Shown one piece after another: positions 1 to 11,382 of a DNA stretch of 64,000 nucleotides (the stretch's first letter is position 1; each line of letters opens with the position of its first letter). A program made the translations under genes and the position numbers. Origin of the DNA: Lasioglossum baleicum (taxonomy: Eukaryota; Arthropoda; Insecta; Hymenoptera; Halictidae); contig NC_134929.1 of the NCBI RefSeq assembly GCF_051020765.1, positions 4,056,786-4,120,785 of the forward strand, read 5' to 3'. The notes below the pieces were generated by a model that worked only from the letters and a program-made list of their open reading frames with translations, was not told where the DNA came from and made no database searches.

Positions 1-691
1 AAAATTATCAATGCTTTTGTTCTTAAATCATAACACATAAATAGTTTATTATTATTTAATATAAATACTTCGTTATACATATAGTTATAGTTTGTTATAC
101 ATAGTTTATTATAGTTTGTTACGCATAGTTTATTATAGCTTGTTACACATAAGTAGATTTTTATTTTGCTTTTTAGGTTAAGTGTATTTTTATATATTCT
201 TATATTACATATTGTTTATATAACACATAAATATATTTACTAATTTTTCATATTTTTGTTTCTATTTAAATTATACTACTTATTTATGTTAAGTTTTTAT
301 ACATTTGTAAGTATATCTTTTATATATTATATACAACATACCACACAATATAAAATATTTCACAAGGTTTAAAGTTTGAAAAAATTTTAAACTGAACTTT
401 CTTTTATAATTCATAGGCATTAGTTATTACTAATTATTAATTTATTCAATATTCAATGTTTGCCTTTATGCGATATAACTTATATGTATTTTTGTTTTTA
501 TTTTTTATTATGTAACATGTCCCGAGAATATAGACTTCTATATAGAGTGACCAAGAACAGTTATGTTCCTATGCTCTCCACCAATCAGAAGCGATCACGA
601 AAAATCACGAATCACTGTGAAAAAACACCGTGATTTAGAACGAACGTGATCGAATCACGAGTGATTCGGAATGAGCAGTTCATCCCATCTC
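1..691. other. AT-rich intergenic sequence, no gene seen
   Basis: No open frame of note. Around 60-150 there are imperfect short tandem copies of a unit like ATAGTTTATTATAGTTTGTTA. Around 590-680 short inverted words (variants of ATCACGAATCAC) recur just before the Harbinger insertion. I see no splice-supported exon. Confidence 0.6.
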
Positions 692-833
692 TAGGGGTGC
701 GTTCCGTTTCACGCTTCAACGCATGAATCGCTCAGAATTCCCTAGATCCCCACCACTTCTCGCGCATCAGCTACCACAGCTCTGAGGTGAAGCGTTTGAT
801 GCGAAGTTAGTAGCGCTAAATTTGAAATCAAAA

Positions 834-2269
834 ATGGCTGCTGCCATGGATGACAAAACGTTATCGGCTTTAACGTTATTTTTGTTAAATAAAAACATTG
901 AACAAGTAGAATTGAACAATTGTAGTAGTGATTCGAGTGATACTACGGATATGAGTGACAGCGAAGATGAATTCAGCGAAGATGAATTAGAAGATACTTT
1001 TTTAAATTTTGATTTGGAGTTAATTAATACAATATTAATGGTTGGCGAAACGCGAGGAGAGATGGTTTTAACCGAAAAAATAGAAGATTATGTCGAGCGA
1101 GTTATACCTGGTTACTCTAGAACAGTATTCAAAGAACATTTTCGGTAAGTAACATAATTTGTTTTAAAAATAAAAATACTTTTTGATAATTGGTTACTAA
1201 AATGATTACATTTTTTAATAAATTTTATATCACGTTATTTTAGAATTTTTCCTGAAACTTTTGAAATGGTACTAAGAATAATTGGTCCAGCGTTATGTGA
1301 AACTAATAAATCCTCTGGTAGAAAACCAATACCAGCACAAAAGCAACTTCTTATTGCTATTTGGTTCATGGCTACTCCTGATTCTTATCGGTATTTACAT
1401 GAAGCAATATATATTAATATATTACAGACTGTCACGTTATTTAATCTATATGATAAATATATCATTGTTTCAGATCTGTATCGACAAAATTTGGAGTTGG
1501 CAAAGCAACTGCTTTTCGAGCATTAAGACGTGTTACATTTGTTCTCCATTGTATTGCTCCTCGATTTATTACATGGCCAAGAGGTCAAGTTGCTGTTAAT
1601 GTAATGCAAGAATTTGAAAAATCATGCGGTTTTCCCAATGTTATTGGAGCTATTGATGGGACGCATATTAAAATCCGAGCTCCCTCTGAAGATGCAAACT
1701 CATACATTAATCGAAAAGGCTTTCATTCCATCAACGTGCAAGTAATATGTAATTCTCTTGGTCAATTTACACACGTATATGCTGGACAGGTTGGATCGGT
1801 CCACGACTCTAGAGTTTTTCGGAACTCTCCAGTAGCCCGTTTTCTTGAATTACCTGCAGAGTATTTTCCGAATAATTCTCATATTATCGGAGATGCTGCA
1901 TATTCCATTCATCCCCACGTAATGGTGCCTTTTCGGAATAATGGACATCTGACAAACCGGCAAATAAATTTTAACTATTGTTTGTCATCCACGAGGATGG
2001 CAGTTGAACGTGCTATAGGGTCCCTGAAAATGCGCTTTAGGGCACTATTGGATTGTTTGTCATTAACAGACGCCATAAATATTCCAGAATTCACTTTAGC
2101 ATGCTGTGTATTACACAATATTTGCCTGCTTCAAAATGATGAAATGCCCGCAGAAATACAGTTCATATTTGACGAGGAAGCTAGCCTTGTACGCAGTAGT
2201 GCAGTAGAATTGGGAAAAGAGAAACGAATAACAATTATGAATGCGCTACGAATGAGAAGAAGTCATTAA
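834..2269 (+). CDS. PIF/Harbinger transposase (HARBI1-like DDE nuclease), three exons
   Basis: Exons 834-1144, 1244-1390 and 1474-2269 join in frame across two short GT..AG introns into 417 codons plus stop. The first ATG is at 834. The N-terminus (about residues 20-65) is acidic and Asp/Ser-rich. The catalytic domain (DDE_Tnp_4 type) shows the first Asp in VIGAIDGTH, the second in IIGDAAYS, and the Glu in RMAVERAIGSLKMRFR. The junction HFRIFPETFEMVL across intron 1 is the standard lead-in to this family. Family knowledge: the enzyme cuts at the element ends together with the MYB-like partner, which binds DNA and helps bring it to the nucleus; that partner is encoded at 3043-3871. No stop or frameshift was found. 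The start of the coding region overlaps the inner end of the left terminal repeat region. Confidence 0.92.
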
Positions 2270-2390
2270 AAAAGTATCTTCTAATTCATCTTCGCTGAAT
2301 TCATCTTCGCTGTCACTCATATCCGTAGTATCACTCGAATCACTACTACAATTGTTCAATTCTACTTGTTCAATGTCTTTATTTAACAAA
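2267..2390 (-). repeat. Inverted copy of transposase exon 1 fragment
   Basis: Directly after the transposase stop codon, about 120 bp repeat in reverse complement the acidic stretch of exon 1 (about 885-1008), with a single mismatch visible (CTT for TTT near 2378). The join uses shared sequence TAAAAAAGTATCTT, as expected for microhomology-driven template switching. It then runs into AT-rich sequence. Confidence 0.9.
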
Positions 2391-2462
2391 AATAAAAAAT
2401 AAAATAAAATAAAGCCTATTTATTTACATATACCAACCACTAATATACAGGGTGTCCCAGAC

Positions 2463-2725
2463 CAGGGCCCGCTCTAGGGGGGGGACAAGCCGGGCATTTG
2501 CCCGGGGCGCCAAAACTTAGGGGCGCCATTTTGGCTTTGGCTGCAAGTGTGAGAAAAATATTGATGTTTTAAATATTCAATTAATAGAAAATTTCAGACC
2601 ACCCTTGCCAGACGATTTTGCTAAAAAAAAAAGGGTCATTCTGTTCAGCGCGGTGCTTAGTGCTTAAAAAGGGGCAGCAATTTATTTTTTTGCCTGGGGC
2701 GTCGTAACCGCTGGAGCGGGCCCTG
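2463..2725. mobile_element. hAT-like MITE inside the Harbinger element
   Basis: A 263-bp non-coding insertion with ends CAGGGCCCGCTC..AGG and ..CTGGAGCGGGCCCTG. It is flanked by CCCAGAC on both sides (2456-2462, 2726-2732; 7 bp, one short of the usual hAT 8). The internal text (GCCGGGCATTTGCCCGGGGC, GGGGCGCC) resembles common animal hAT-type non-autonomous repeats. Confidence 0.75.
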
Positions 2726-2742
2726 CCCAGACAAAGTGGTCT

Positions 2743-2917
2743 GTTCCGTTTCACGCTTCAAGCGCATGAATCGCATAGAGAAGCGTTCCGTTGCATTCAA
2801 TGCGCACATCAGAACGCTCAGAATTCCCTAGATCCCCACCATTTCTCGCGCATCAGCTACCACAGCTCTGAGGTGAAGCGTTTGATGCGAAGCCGATGCA
2901 TTAGCGGTAGATTTGAA
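2743..2917 (+). repeat. Internal second copy of the Harbinger left terminal repeat
   Basis: The stretch repeats the left end in the same orientation (GTTCCGTTTCACGCTTCAA, then CCCTAGATCCCCACCA, then CAGCTACCACAGCTCTGAGG). It carries about 45 extra bases after GAATCGCAT. It makes 2743-4035 look like a shorter Harbinger derivative with its own left end, holding only the MYB-like gene. Confidence 0.85.
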
Positions 2918-3042
2918 AAAATCAGATGCAAGTAAAGCACATTATTTATTTTATATATATTAACATTAATATAATCACTGAATGAACAGCGTAACATAAC
3001 AGAATATATTTTTCTTCCATTTTTGGACAATGAATTTATTAT

Positions 3043-3871
3043 TTAGTCATTAATCAATAAATACAACAATATACAATATACAATAAACAATATAACAATT
3101 CTTTCTCTTTCCTGTTTTCTTTCTCTGTGTCGGGCTTCTTTCCTTTCCTCCGCTGCCCTCCTTTCTTCGTCTCTTTGAATTTTTCTTAATTCTCTTTCTT
3201 GTTTTAGTTCTGCTATGTGGCTTTCTAAAATGGTTTCCACCCGTCTTTTTTTAATAGGCGTACCTGTAATACATATTAATATTTTTTTTTATATTTTTTT
3301 TTAATAATATTTTTTTATATATATATTTTATTACTTTGGGATCCAACCATGGACGAGGAAGAGCTGGAACCTGGTTGGGTTATAGGTGTAATCAATTCTA
3401 GCCCTTCGCTGCATGCTACAGCTGGAGGCTGCATATAGGCCCTATCGCCAATAAGTGAATCTATGGCCTACAACCACAAAATAAATTTTATAAATCTATA
3501 CATAATAGATAGTATTGTATTTACATTTTTACGTATTATACACATAAGCATATACTTACAGAATAAAAGGCCCAACTGCTATACGCGTTGCCGCTTTTAT
3601 TATTTTGGTCTTTTATATTTTTATAAGTACGACGTAGACCGGCAAATTTTGTCGAACATTGCAGCCCATTTACAGCATAATTACATTGCTGCAGTTGGGC
3701 TGCAATCTCCTTCCAAATTACATTGTGTCTCTTCAAGCCGTTTTTAAATTCGGCTTCCTTTTCCCTATATAAATCTATTAGGAGAAGTACTGCCCCATCA
3801 GGCCACGTGAATGACTTGTTGGGGTGTTCAATTTCCTCACGTAATTCAGGAATAGCAGTAATAGTATCCAT
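3043..3871 (-). CDS. MYB/SANT-like accessory protein of the Harbinger element, three exons
   Basis: Minus-strand exons 3560-3871, 3335-3467 and 3043-3263 join in frame into 221 codons plus stop, with donors GTAAGTATA and GTAATA and acceptors TTGTAG and TTACAG. Residues about 20-95 form a trihelix/MADF-like MYB domain (FTWPDGAVLLLIDLYREKE, then IWKEIAAQLQ, then CSTKFAGLRRTYKNIK). A basic patch TPIKKRRVE looks like a nuclear localisation signal. It is followed by a highly charged coiled-coil helix rich in Glu and Arg, and a short hydrophobic C-terminus. Family knowledge: in PIF/Harbinger elements this protein partners the transposase by binding the element ends. It is convergent with the transposase gene and has no stops. 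Confidence 0.85.
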
Positions 3872-4072
3872 TTTCGTGACAAAATCGCTTGACAGAAACT
3901 GCTTTCAAATTTAGCGCTACTAACTTCGCATCAAACGCTTCACCTCAGAGCTGTGGTAGCTGATGCGCGAGAAGTGGTGGGGATCTAGGGAATTCTAAGC
4001 GATTCATGCGTTGAAGCGTGAAACGGAACGCACCCTAGTTGTCACCAGTGGCGCTCGGGACGGGATACGGCG

Positions 4073-5766
4073 CACAGTGGTCGGAAGCAGGAAAAAACCC
4101 TAAATTATGAAAGTCGTTATTTCAAATATTGACCACTATTTCCTGATAGGCCATAAACCAATGTATCTTGCTATGAAAATGGATCTATGTTTTTCTCTTT
4201 CATAACGGAGAAAAATAGATCTAAAGTAGACCTCTCAGATTCTAGTTGGATTCTTATAGATTTCTAACCACACGCTCGACGTTATTCTTTCATTTTTGAG
4301 GACATTTATAACCATATATGCTATATATTATAAATGTATATAGTCTCAGCTTATGCCCGATGTTAATAATTTTCGAAAACTCACAACCAAAATAACAATA
4401 TAAAGCCCGAAAGTAGGATACGTATAATTTCATATTACAGCTGCTTTCTGTAGCTCTACAAAAAAAGCTACACGTTCCTACATTCTCTGAGTGGCATCTT
4501 TTGAAAGAAGACACCATCACACAATAGTCCTGCAAAAATCAGCGCCACGTTTTTCCACGTTTAGCTGATATTAACGTTTAAAGTTTGAGAGCGCATGAAG
4601 TTTCAGCAACGAAGCAGGATTCCTGAATAAATGGGCGGCACTTCGCTAGACGGTTCGAAGGATTATGATCCCTGTACCGAATTGTTATTCTCATAGGAAT
4701 AAATTCCAACAAAATGATCAATCGCCATGATTATTTCACGTGTATGTAAATACTTTGTAAATATGTAAATACTGTATGTATCCACTTTTTAATTCGAATT
4801 AATTTTTAGGATACAGTTACTAATTTTCGAAAGCAAAGTATGGGTATATAAAATAGATACAAAATTTAATTTGAAAACCACTGCGATTACAAAAAATGTA
4901 ATCTTCTAGTGTATTAGAGAAGAATCTGATGTTTTAATGTTCTAACAATAAACGAGTTTTTTGGGATACCAATTTTCTTAGCATATTCTTAGAATATGTT
5001 TAAATATTTTCTTGCCGGTTCTACAAGTCTAAGATGTTTAACTTTCTGCGTCTTAGCTGTTTGAAAACCATACAAATTTCATTGGAAGTATTTTTTTCTA
5101 AATACGATGGATAGAGATATCCATGCATAGGCACGGATCCCATAGGGGTTCGCTGTCGGAAGAGGCCCAGGAGGGTAGGAATAAACATTACAGATACTAT
5201 AGAATACACCACACCAGAAAGTGATCTCGTTTAGCAACAAATGAGGACATGTTACACATGCTTTTAATAACTTCGGATCCATACATTAATCTTTTAAGAC
5301 CAGAACCGAAGACCAAATCACTGCCACTTACTGAACAAGCGCAGTCTCTATTGAAATAGTGTTCATGTATATTATGTAAATATTATTATACTAATATAAT
5401 ACTATTCGTTAATAATATTATTCGTAATATCATGTATACAAAATGATATTAAGCTTTTTGATTAATACTATTTCAAGTTTGTTTGTCTAATACTATTTAA
5501 AGTTTGTTTGTTTAATTCTATTTCTAGTCTTTTTGCTTAATACTATTTCAAGTATTCAATTTTAGTATGCTGAAATAAGAGTTCGTAATGTAATAAAAAA
5601 TATTATGTATAAACAATTATATTAAGTTCATTGTTTAATATTTCGTTTGATAATATGAGAAGTTTGAAGATTGAGAAGCAATAAAAAAAAGAATTATTCA
5701 AAAATATTGAGAATTGCCGAAGTTATGAAGTTTTTTCCATTTTCCCTATACGTTCCGACCACTGTG
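4073..5766. mobile_element. Non-autonomous Transib-type element
   Basis: Starts CACAGTGGTCGGAA and ends TTCCGACCACTGTG, with heptamer CACAGTG at both tips. The left flank is CGGCG (4068-4072) and the right flank is CGCCG (5767-5771), so the duplication is not exact. The inside is AT-rich and holds no supported gene. Transib is assigned from the tip sequence, which it shares with the intact Transib at 40999-44429. Confidence 0.7.
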
Positions 5767-5771
5767 CGCCG

Positions 5772-6994
5772 CACAGTGGGGTATTTGGCCCGAAAAAGTG
5801 GAAATAATTCGATTTCTAAATTTTTGCGTATGGCATAAAATTTGTGTTGTTCGTTGTAGTTAAAGGTCTGAAGAATAAGGCTTTAATATTATTTTTTATA
5901 TTTGTACACCCGTGAAGTAGTAAACTTTATCGAAAGTCGAGAGATTTTAAGGCGCGCTTGGCGTTCTTAAACAGTCTGTAAGACAGCGTCTGTTCATTGG
6001 CGATTTTCAAGTGTTTGAAGGAAAATTCTGTAAATTCTTTTATTACAAAAGTTGTTCAGGTAGGTATACAGAGCACTTTCGCATAGATATAAATATTTGA
6101 ATATTACCAATCATTCTGTAAGCTTTTTAAAAATTACAAAACTTTATTGACAATTTTGTTATAGTATTGAGCGAGATTGAGTGCTCTTTTTGGTGTCATT
6201 ACATTCGGTAAAGATTCGTGATTATAAGCCAACAAAGTTTAAATCCGAATATGTCCGAATTCAAATTTTATAGCCTATTTGGGTATTAAGCGTTTAACAG
6301 CGTTTCGCGTTCGCCTGCATGTTCGGCTACGCTTGGCCCCAAATGAAGAAGAAATATTATCCGAGGTAGAAATTTCTGATGTGTTTTCGGATGAAAATTA
6401 ATGGTAATAATTTTAAAATATTCTTATAATATACCGGGTGAGTCATTCAAAGTGAAACAGACGTATATCTTCGAAATTAAGCATTTTGGTTAAAAAATGT
6501 TTGTGACAAAAGTTGTATGGTTTCGAGGGGGCAATAAAATGGCGTCATTGATTTGACTTTGGATAGTCGTTTGAAAATCACGCGAAGGTCACATCTTCAA
6601 TTTCTTAAATATAAAACCCTATTTTTTATTGCATATTCTTGTAGCTTGTTTTCAGAGCTTTCCAAAACGCTATAATAAAATATTGTTTTCTTAAATACTT
6701 TTCAAGTTATAATAGTGCAAATATTCCACTATCGCCTCGCTTTTTCAGGGGATGTTTCGAACAAAAGAGGAACAGTATTCAGTCGTCTACAAATTTCAAT
6801 ATATAAAAGTAAAAAAAATTTTTTTTTCAAAAAATTGAGGTTTCGATTTTTTAAATACTAAAATGTATTTTGGATTTCATAATGTTGTAGCTGATCTTAA
6901 GACGAATCCAACGGTATATAATATTATAACCTCGAGTCTATAAATAACGCTAAAATAGTTTTTTCCACTTTTTCAGACCAAATACCCCACTGTG
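5772..6994. mobile_element. Transib-type MITE, CACAGTGGGG family
   Basis: Tips CACAGTGGGGTATTTGGCC and the reverse complement at 6964-6994, with about 33 bp of terminal repeat and a few mismatches. It begins five bases after the previous element. The right flank (GGCAA) does not match the left (CGCCG). The same family is present at 38381-39623 with a perfect target duplication. The interior (about 6430-6700) resembles other arthropod repeat tails, for example GACAAAAGTTGTATGGTTTC. Confidence 0.7.
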
Positions 6995-8145
6995 GGCAAT
7001 TTGGTCGAAACTCGATTCAAAATCAAAGAACTTTCGATAGAAATGAGGTAGAGCGATGAAATTTTTTTTTAATTAAAGCTGAAACTTTGCAGAATATGGG
7101 AAAATAGGGAGATTATGGTACGAACGTTTTTTAACGTTGAGAAAATTCGTTAAACTTGCACAATTTCAAGAAAATTGTGATTTTTCCAATACCACGCGCG
7201 GAAAATTTTTTTTTAACGTGCTATACATCATTTCCCATCGATTTTTTCATGCTGATTTCAAATCTAGTCTTAAAATTTGTCTATGACCACAGGATTTTGC
7301 AAGAAATCGATTTTTGTGAACAGAACTAATGTAATCATTTTTTCGTTGAAACGATAAAAGTTTGAAAGTATATTTATTCTCATATATAAAACACAATAAA
7401 ATTAAACATAATGAAGTATTTGAACGTTTATTTTAAGAATACTTCATTATGTTTAATTTCATTGTGTTTTATATATGAGAATACAATATACCTTCAAACT
7501 AGTGGGTTATCAAACCATTTCAACGAAAAAATGATTACTGTGGAGATCGGAGTTGGTCAAAGAGGAGGCCAAAGAGAGAGGGAAGGACCCTATCGGCGAA
7601 AAGGGGGTAGGCGACCGAGGGTGGGACGCCAGACCCCACGAGTAGTAGTTAATCGACCACCGAGGAAAGTAGTCGTGGACTGTAACAATAAGTGTTTACC
7701 AGTGCCAAAATAAAGTGTTACAATCAAGCCTACCTGTTACCCGAGTATTATTCCGAAAGCCTATCCAGCGGTAAATCTCCGGGGTAGCACAATTACATTA
7801 GTTCTGTTCACAAAAATCGATTTCTTGCAAAATCCTGAGGTCGTAGATAAATTTTGGGACCAGATTTGAAATCAGCGTGATTCAAATCTACAGGAAATGA
7901 TGTGTAGCATGTTAAAAAAATTTTCCCGCACGTGGTTTTAAAAAAACCGCAATTTTCTTGACATTGTGCAAGTTTGACGAATTTTTTCAAGGTAAAAAAA
8001 CGTTCGTATCGTAATCTCCCTATTTTTCCCATATTCTGTCAAGTTTCAGCTGTAATGAAAAAAAATTTCAGCGCTCTATCTCATTTCTATCGGAAGTTCT
8101 TTGATATTGTCTCAGATTTGGACGAAAGGTCCCACTTTTACGGGC
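6988..8145. mobile_element. Foldback of the second Transib family, interrupted by a solo LTR
   Basis: Arms 6988-7365 and 7797-8145 are diverged inverted copies of each other. A tighter hairpin of about 60-bp arms (7368-7431, 7437-7501) lies at the centre. The arm sequence recurs as the right terminus at 18875-19354, next to the Transib-like pseudogene. The arm shares heptamer CACTGTG at 6988-6994 with the end of the preceding MITE. A 253-bp LTR sits in the right arm. Confidence 0.7.
7539..7791 (+). mobile_element. Solo LTR
   Basis: Begins TGTGGAGATCGGAG and ends GGGGTAGCACA, flanked by ATTAC on both sides (7534-7538, 7792-7796). Removing it and one ATTAC restores the foldback arm exactly as it reads at 7322-7335. 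It contains an AATAAA signal. The 5-bp duplication fits a gypsy- or BEL-type retrotransposon; no internal region remains. Confidence 0.88.
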
Positions 8146-8330
8146 GTAAAAAAATTTTATAACCATGTCATAAAGGTATTAACTACCGCTAGGGCTCTTC
8201 GATCGTGCTACACGTGCGGACCCGGAAAGTCCCTTTTTACAACTAGCGACCACCTTTGCCGATGACTTTTAAAAGATAAACTACCGGGATTTCCCACCCC
8301 TGCCAAAATAATGCTCCGTCCTCGTATCTT

Positions 8331-8447
8331 CGGAAAGGTTACGCCTTTCCGAAAATCACTATAAATAGGCAGGAAAAAAAGTCCGCGGTGCAAAAGACGT
8401 CTGCATCTGAGTGAGTGTTCAAGTCTTTGTTACAAGGTTCGTTAAAT
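8331..8447 (+). promoter_or_regulatory. Putative core promoter of the Transib-like pseudogene
   Basis: TATAAAT at 8360-8366 lies about 85 bp upstream of the ATG at 8448. A perfect hairpin (CGGAAAGG..CCTTTCCG) sits just upstream of the box. The spacing suits a TATA-driven start near 8390. Confidence 0.45.
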
Positions 8448-9744
8448 ATGGATAGTGAAAATTCTTTTGTGAATGATAATGAACGAGGTAGTGTTCGTGG
8501 TCGCGGTCGTGGTCGCCCATCTAAGAGAAGCATAATTACCAGAAGCACCGGTAGAAAGCGTGTATCGATAGAAAGAGCCTCAAGAAGTACGGTACTAAGG
8601 CGTGCTCATGAACTATTGGCAGATGGTTCGTACAACATATCCATAATACAATCAGCTGCGCGGGTGAGCAGGAATAATACTGTTGTAAATTCGGTAAGAA
8701 GTATTACAGAGGGAGATTTTCCATCACGTCACACGAAGGAATCAGGATTAGCTTTTTATTTAGAATACGATTATAGCAAAAGTAGATATTACGGGTTGGT
8801 GAAAGATTCGAGATCGAGAGGCTCCTATGTTTATCCATCGTACCCAATGATAAAATCAGCTATGATTGAATGCGAGCCAAAAAATTATCAAAAATCGGAA
8901 AAAGAAGTGCTTGTACCACTACAGGACATGTCAAACAAGACAGCTGAACGTTTATGTAATTCAGTGGCATTACAGTGGGACGAAGAGAATTTGAGTAATC
9001 TACAGCTAATTACCACTATAGGATTTGATAGTTCATCCGGCCATGCCAATCCACATCAACATTATGAAATTGAAGAAAATGAAAACCCAAACACACATCA
9101 GACGCTTTTCGTAAGCAGTATGATTATCATACAATTGAAGAGCCCATCCGAGACGTGTAAATAGATTAATCCGACACCCCAGAGCAGGGATTCTAACCCG
9201 ACGCCTAACCCTAACCCAAACCCAGTTAACCAAGGAAGGTTACTGTAACCCGCTGTAACCCATACTATCCTCGAGGAAACGGTTCTCAAATCTTAGAGAG
9301 AGCAGGTTACTTACTATTAAATAGAGATTCACGGAATATAACCCGAATCGTAAAGTATTTATACCTAACGTATTATAAATAAACAGGTTCAGGTAATAAT
9401 CATATTGAAAAGAGCTTTTTAAATTAGATTACTAGATAATAACAATAATTTTCAAAATTAAAGATCGAATTCGTTTGTCCGAAGTATTATGATGTCATCT
9501 ATAATGTCACTATTTAAACGTGAACACACAATAAAAACAATCTGAACTATAAATGTTTTCAACACAACGTATGAAATAAGAATGGGATGGATGGGCAACC
9601 CACATAACAATAAAAAATCGAAAAACAGTTGATAAATCTTTTCTTCGTTTCGTTTTCCGTTCCGCGTCAAACAATTGCCAATCGACGCTCCAACAACGAT
9701 ACCACAATACCAGGCATTCTTGGCTCATTATTGCCTTATTATTA

Positions 9745-10040
9745 ACCGACTTCGAAAAAGGAGGAGGTTACTCAATTCGATCTGTATGTGCCCTTTTCTC
9801 GCTTTTTTTTCTATGTATGTTCACCGATTACGTCGAGATGGATGGACCAATCGGAACGAAACCTTTTGCATCTTGTAGAGTATGTTCCCGGGATGGTCCC
9901 GTGCAAAAAGATTTTACATTTCTTTATTAATTACGATTTTATTTGCGAAAATGTAGGGTGGTGATACCGTAGTGAACTCTGCTGAATGTTAGACATTAGG
10001 AACAGTAACGACGCGACGTTGTTACCGCTATCGATTGCCG
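9745..10040 (+). repeat. Interspersed repeat tail nested in the hAT-like element
   Basis: The stretch from ACCGACTTCGAAAAAGGAGG onward, including GATGGACCAATCGGAACGAA and TTCCCGGGATGGTCCCGTGC, reads like a widespread arthropod repeat family. No coding sequence. I cannot assign the family. Confidence 0.4.
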
Positions 10041-10134
10041 CTTTCAGATATTTATAAATTACGATTTGGAATGTGACGGCTGACAGAGATAATAACAGAG
10101 ATAAAAAAAAGTGTGAAATAAAAAAAACTTTTAA

Positions 10135-10452
10135 AAAAAAATTAAACCGACTTCAAAAAAACGCACTAAAAAGTATAAAATAATTTCCATTTAATATATG
10201 TGAATACACACGAACTTAAATACAATACAATCTTTTCGGAGGCGGCGCAAATATATTATTATTTAAATATAAATATATTAGTATTTAGAACAATTTAAGG
10301 ATTTTCGTAATTTCCAGTGTCGAAAATTTTCAATTTTGCGCCGCCTTCGAAAAGATTGTATTGTATTTAAGTTCGTGTGTATTCACATATATTAAATGGA
10401 AATTATTTTATACTTTTTAGTGCGTTTTTTCGAAGTCGGTTTAATTTTTATA
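10135..10452. repeat. Foldback MITE nested in the hAT-like element
   Basis: Arms of about 116 bp (10135-10250 and 10331-10452) are near-perfect inverted copies. They start ATTAAACCGACTTC and end GAAGTCGGTTTAAT, with a short AT-rich loop between them. No gene. Confidence 0.85.
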
Positions 10453-11382
10453 TGTATATACGTTCCTTCCGAAACACACAACATTCATACTCTTCATAAT
10501 TACCTAAAATACAAATTTCTTTACCAAAATTTCTTTATCAATAATAAGTTGTCCTCATATTATTTAAAATCGATTTGTAGATAAATTCAACTGATTGGCA
10601 TCAAAGCATAATTATAAATAAGAAAAGAAGTTCAAACTTTGCGTACTCAAAACTCGCTCTTAGTGTGGGTTACAGTGTTTCATGGGTTGAAAAAAACCGA
10701 AACCGATTCGGGTTACGGTTTCCAACCGTAACCCGCTCTTACCCGGTTAACCGGGTTACAGTTGGCCATCTAGTAACCGGTTACCGAAGCTACGCGGGTT
10801 ACAGCGGGTTATTGAGAACCGAATCCGTTTTTGATCCCTGCCCCAGAGCACCCGCTTCTGCCGACCATTAAGAATTGCTCTAGAAAAAGAAAGTGATTTG
10901 AATATTCTTCGAGAATATAATCGTTTAAATCGGCAAATTAAATTTCTTAAGAAACACAAATTTGAAATGGAAAATGGGAAAAAAGTAAAAATATTTTACA
11001 AAGTTTCGCAAACATTATTCGACGGAAAATGCATAAACACCATTGTAGGAAATACCGCAAGCAGTAGATGTCCACTATGTTTACGCACCGCGTATCAGTT
11101 TAGCAATCTCAGCGATAATTTCGAGCCGAGAGAATCCGCGCTACAGTTTGGTTTGGGGCTCTTGCATGACGAAATAAAAGCCTTCGAACATCTGCTGCAT
11201 ATTTCGTACAGACTAAATCTAAAGACGTGGGATATGCGAAGGAGCGTCAGAGGTAAGTTGCATTTTTACAGAACACAAAGAAAAAGAATATTGATGCAGA
11301 AAATAGAAATAATATGAAAATAAACTTTTTTATCGATTTCAGAGCAATTTGAAGAAAGAAAAATTATTATAAAGAATAATAT

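Larger units (their letters stand above)
695..4035 (+). mobile_element. PIF/Harbinger DNA transposon, both genes open
   Basis: The element begins GGGTGCGTTCCGTTTCACGC and ends with its reverse complement. The terminal inverted repeats are about 133 bp (695-827 and 3903-4035) and nearly identical. A TAG triplet flanks both sides (692-694, 4036-4038), fitting the 3-bp target duplication of the superfamily, although TTA/TAA is more usual. Inside are the two genes expected of PIF/Harbinger in convergent orientation: a DDE transposase on the plus strand and a MYB/SANT-like protein on the minus strand. Extra material between the genes (inverted exon-1 copy, hAT-like MITE, second copy of the terminal repeat) shows that the element has been rearranged. 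Confidence 0.9.
9185..10840. mobile_element. Non-autonomous hAT-like element
   Basis: Tips CAGGGAT..ATCCCTG, flanked by the perfect 8-bp duplication CCCCAGAG (9177-9184, 10841-10848). Both subterminal regions are packed with GGGTTAC / GTAACCC words (9195-9265, 10660-10815), as expected for hAT transposase binding sites. There is no transposase. Its removal restores the surrounding transposase frame, which confirms the boundaries. Confidence 0.9.

Noticed and set aside
6300..6402. Short frame ending EEEILSEVEISDVFSDEN as a transposase C-terminus
   Set aside because: Acidic tails like this end many transposases, but nothing upstream in frame is recognisable.
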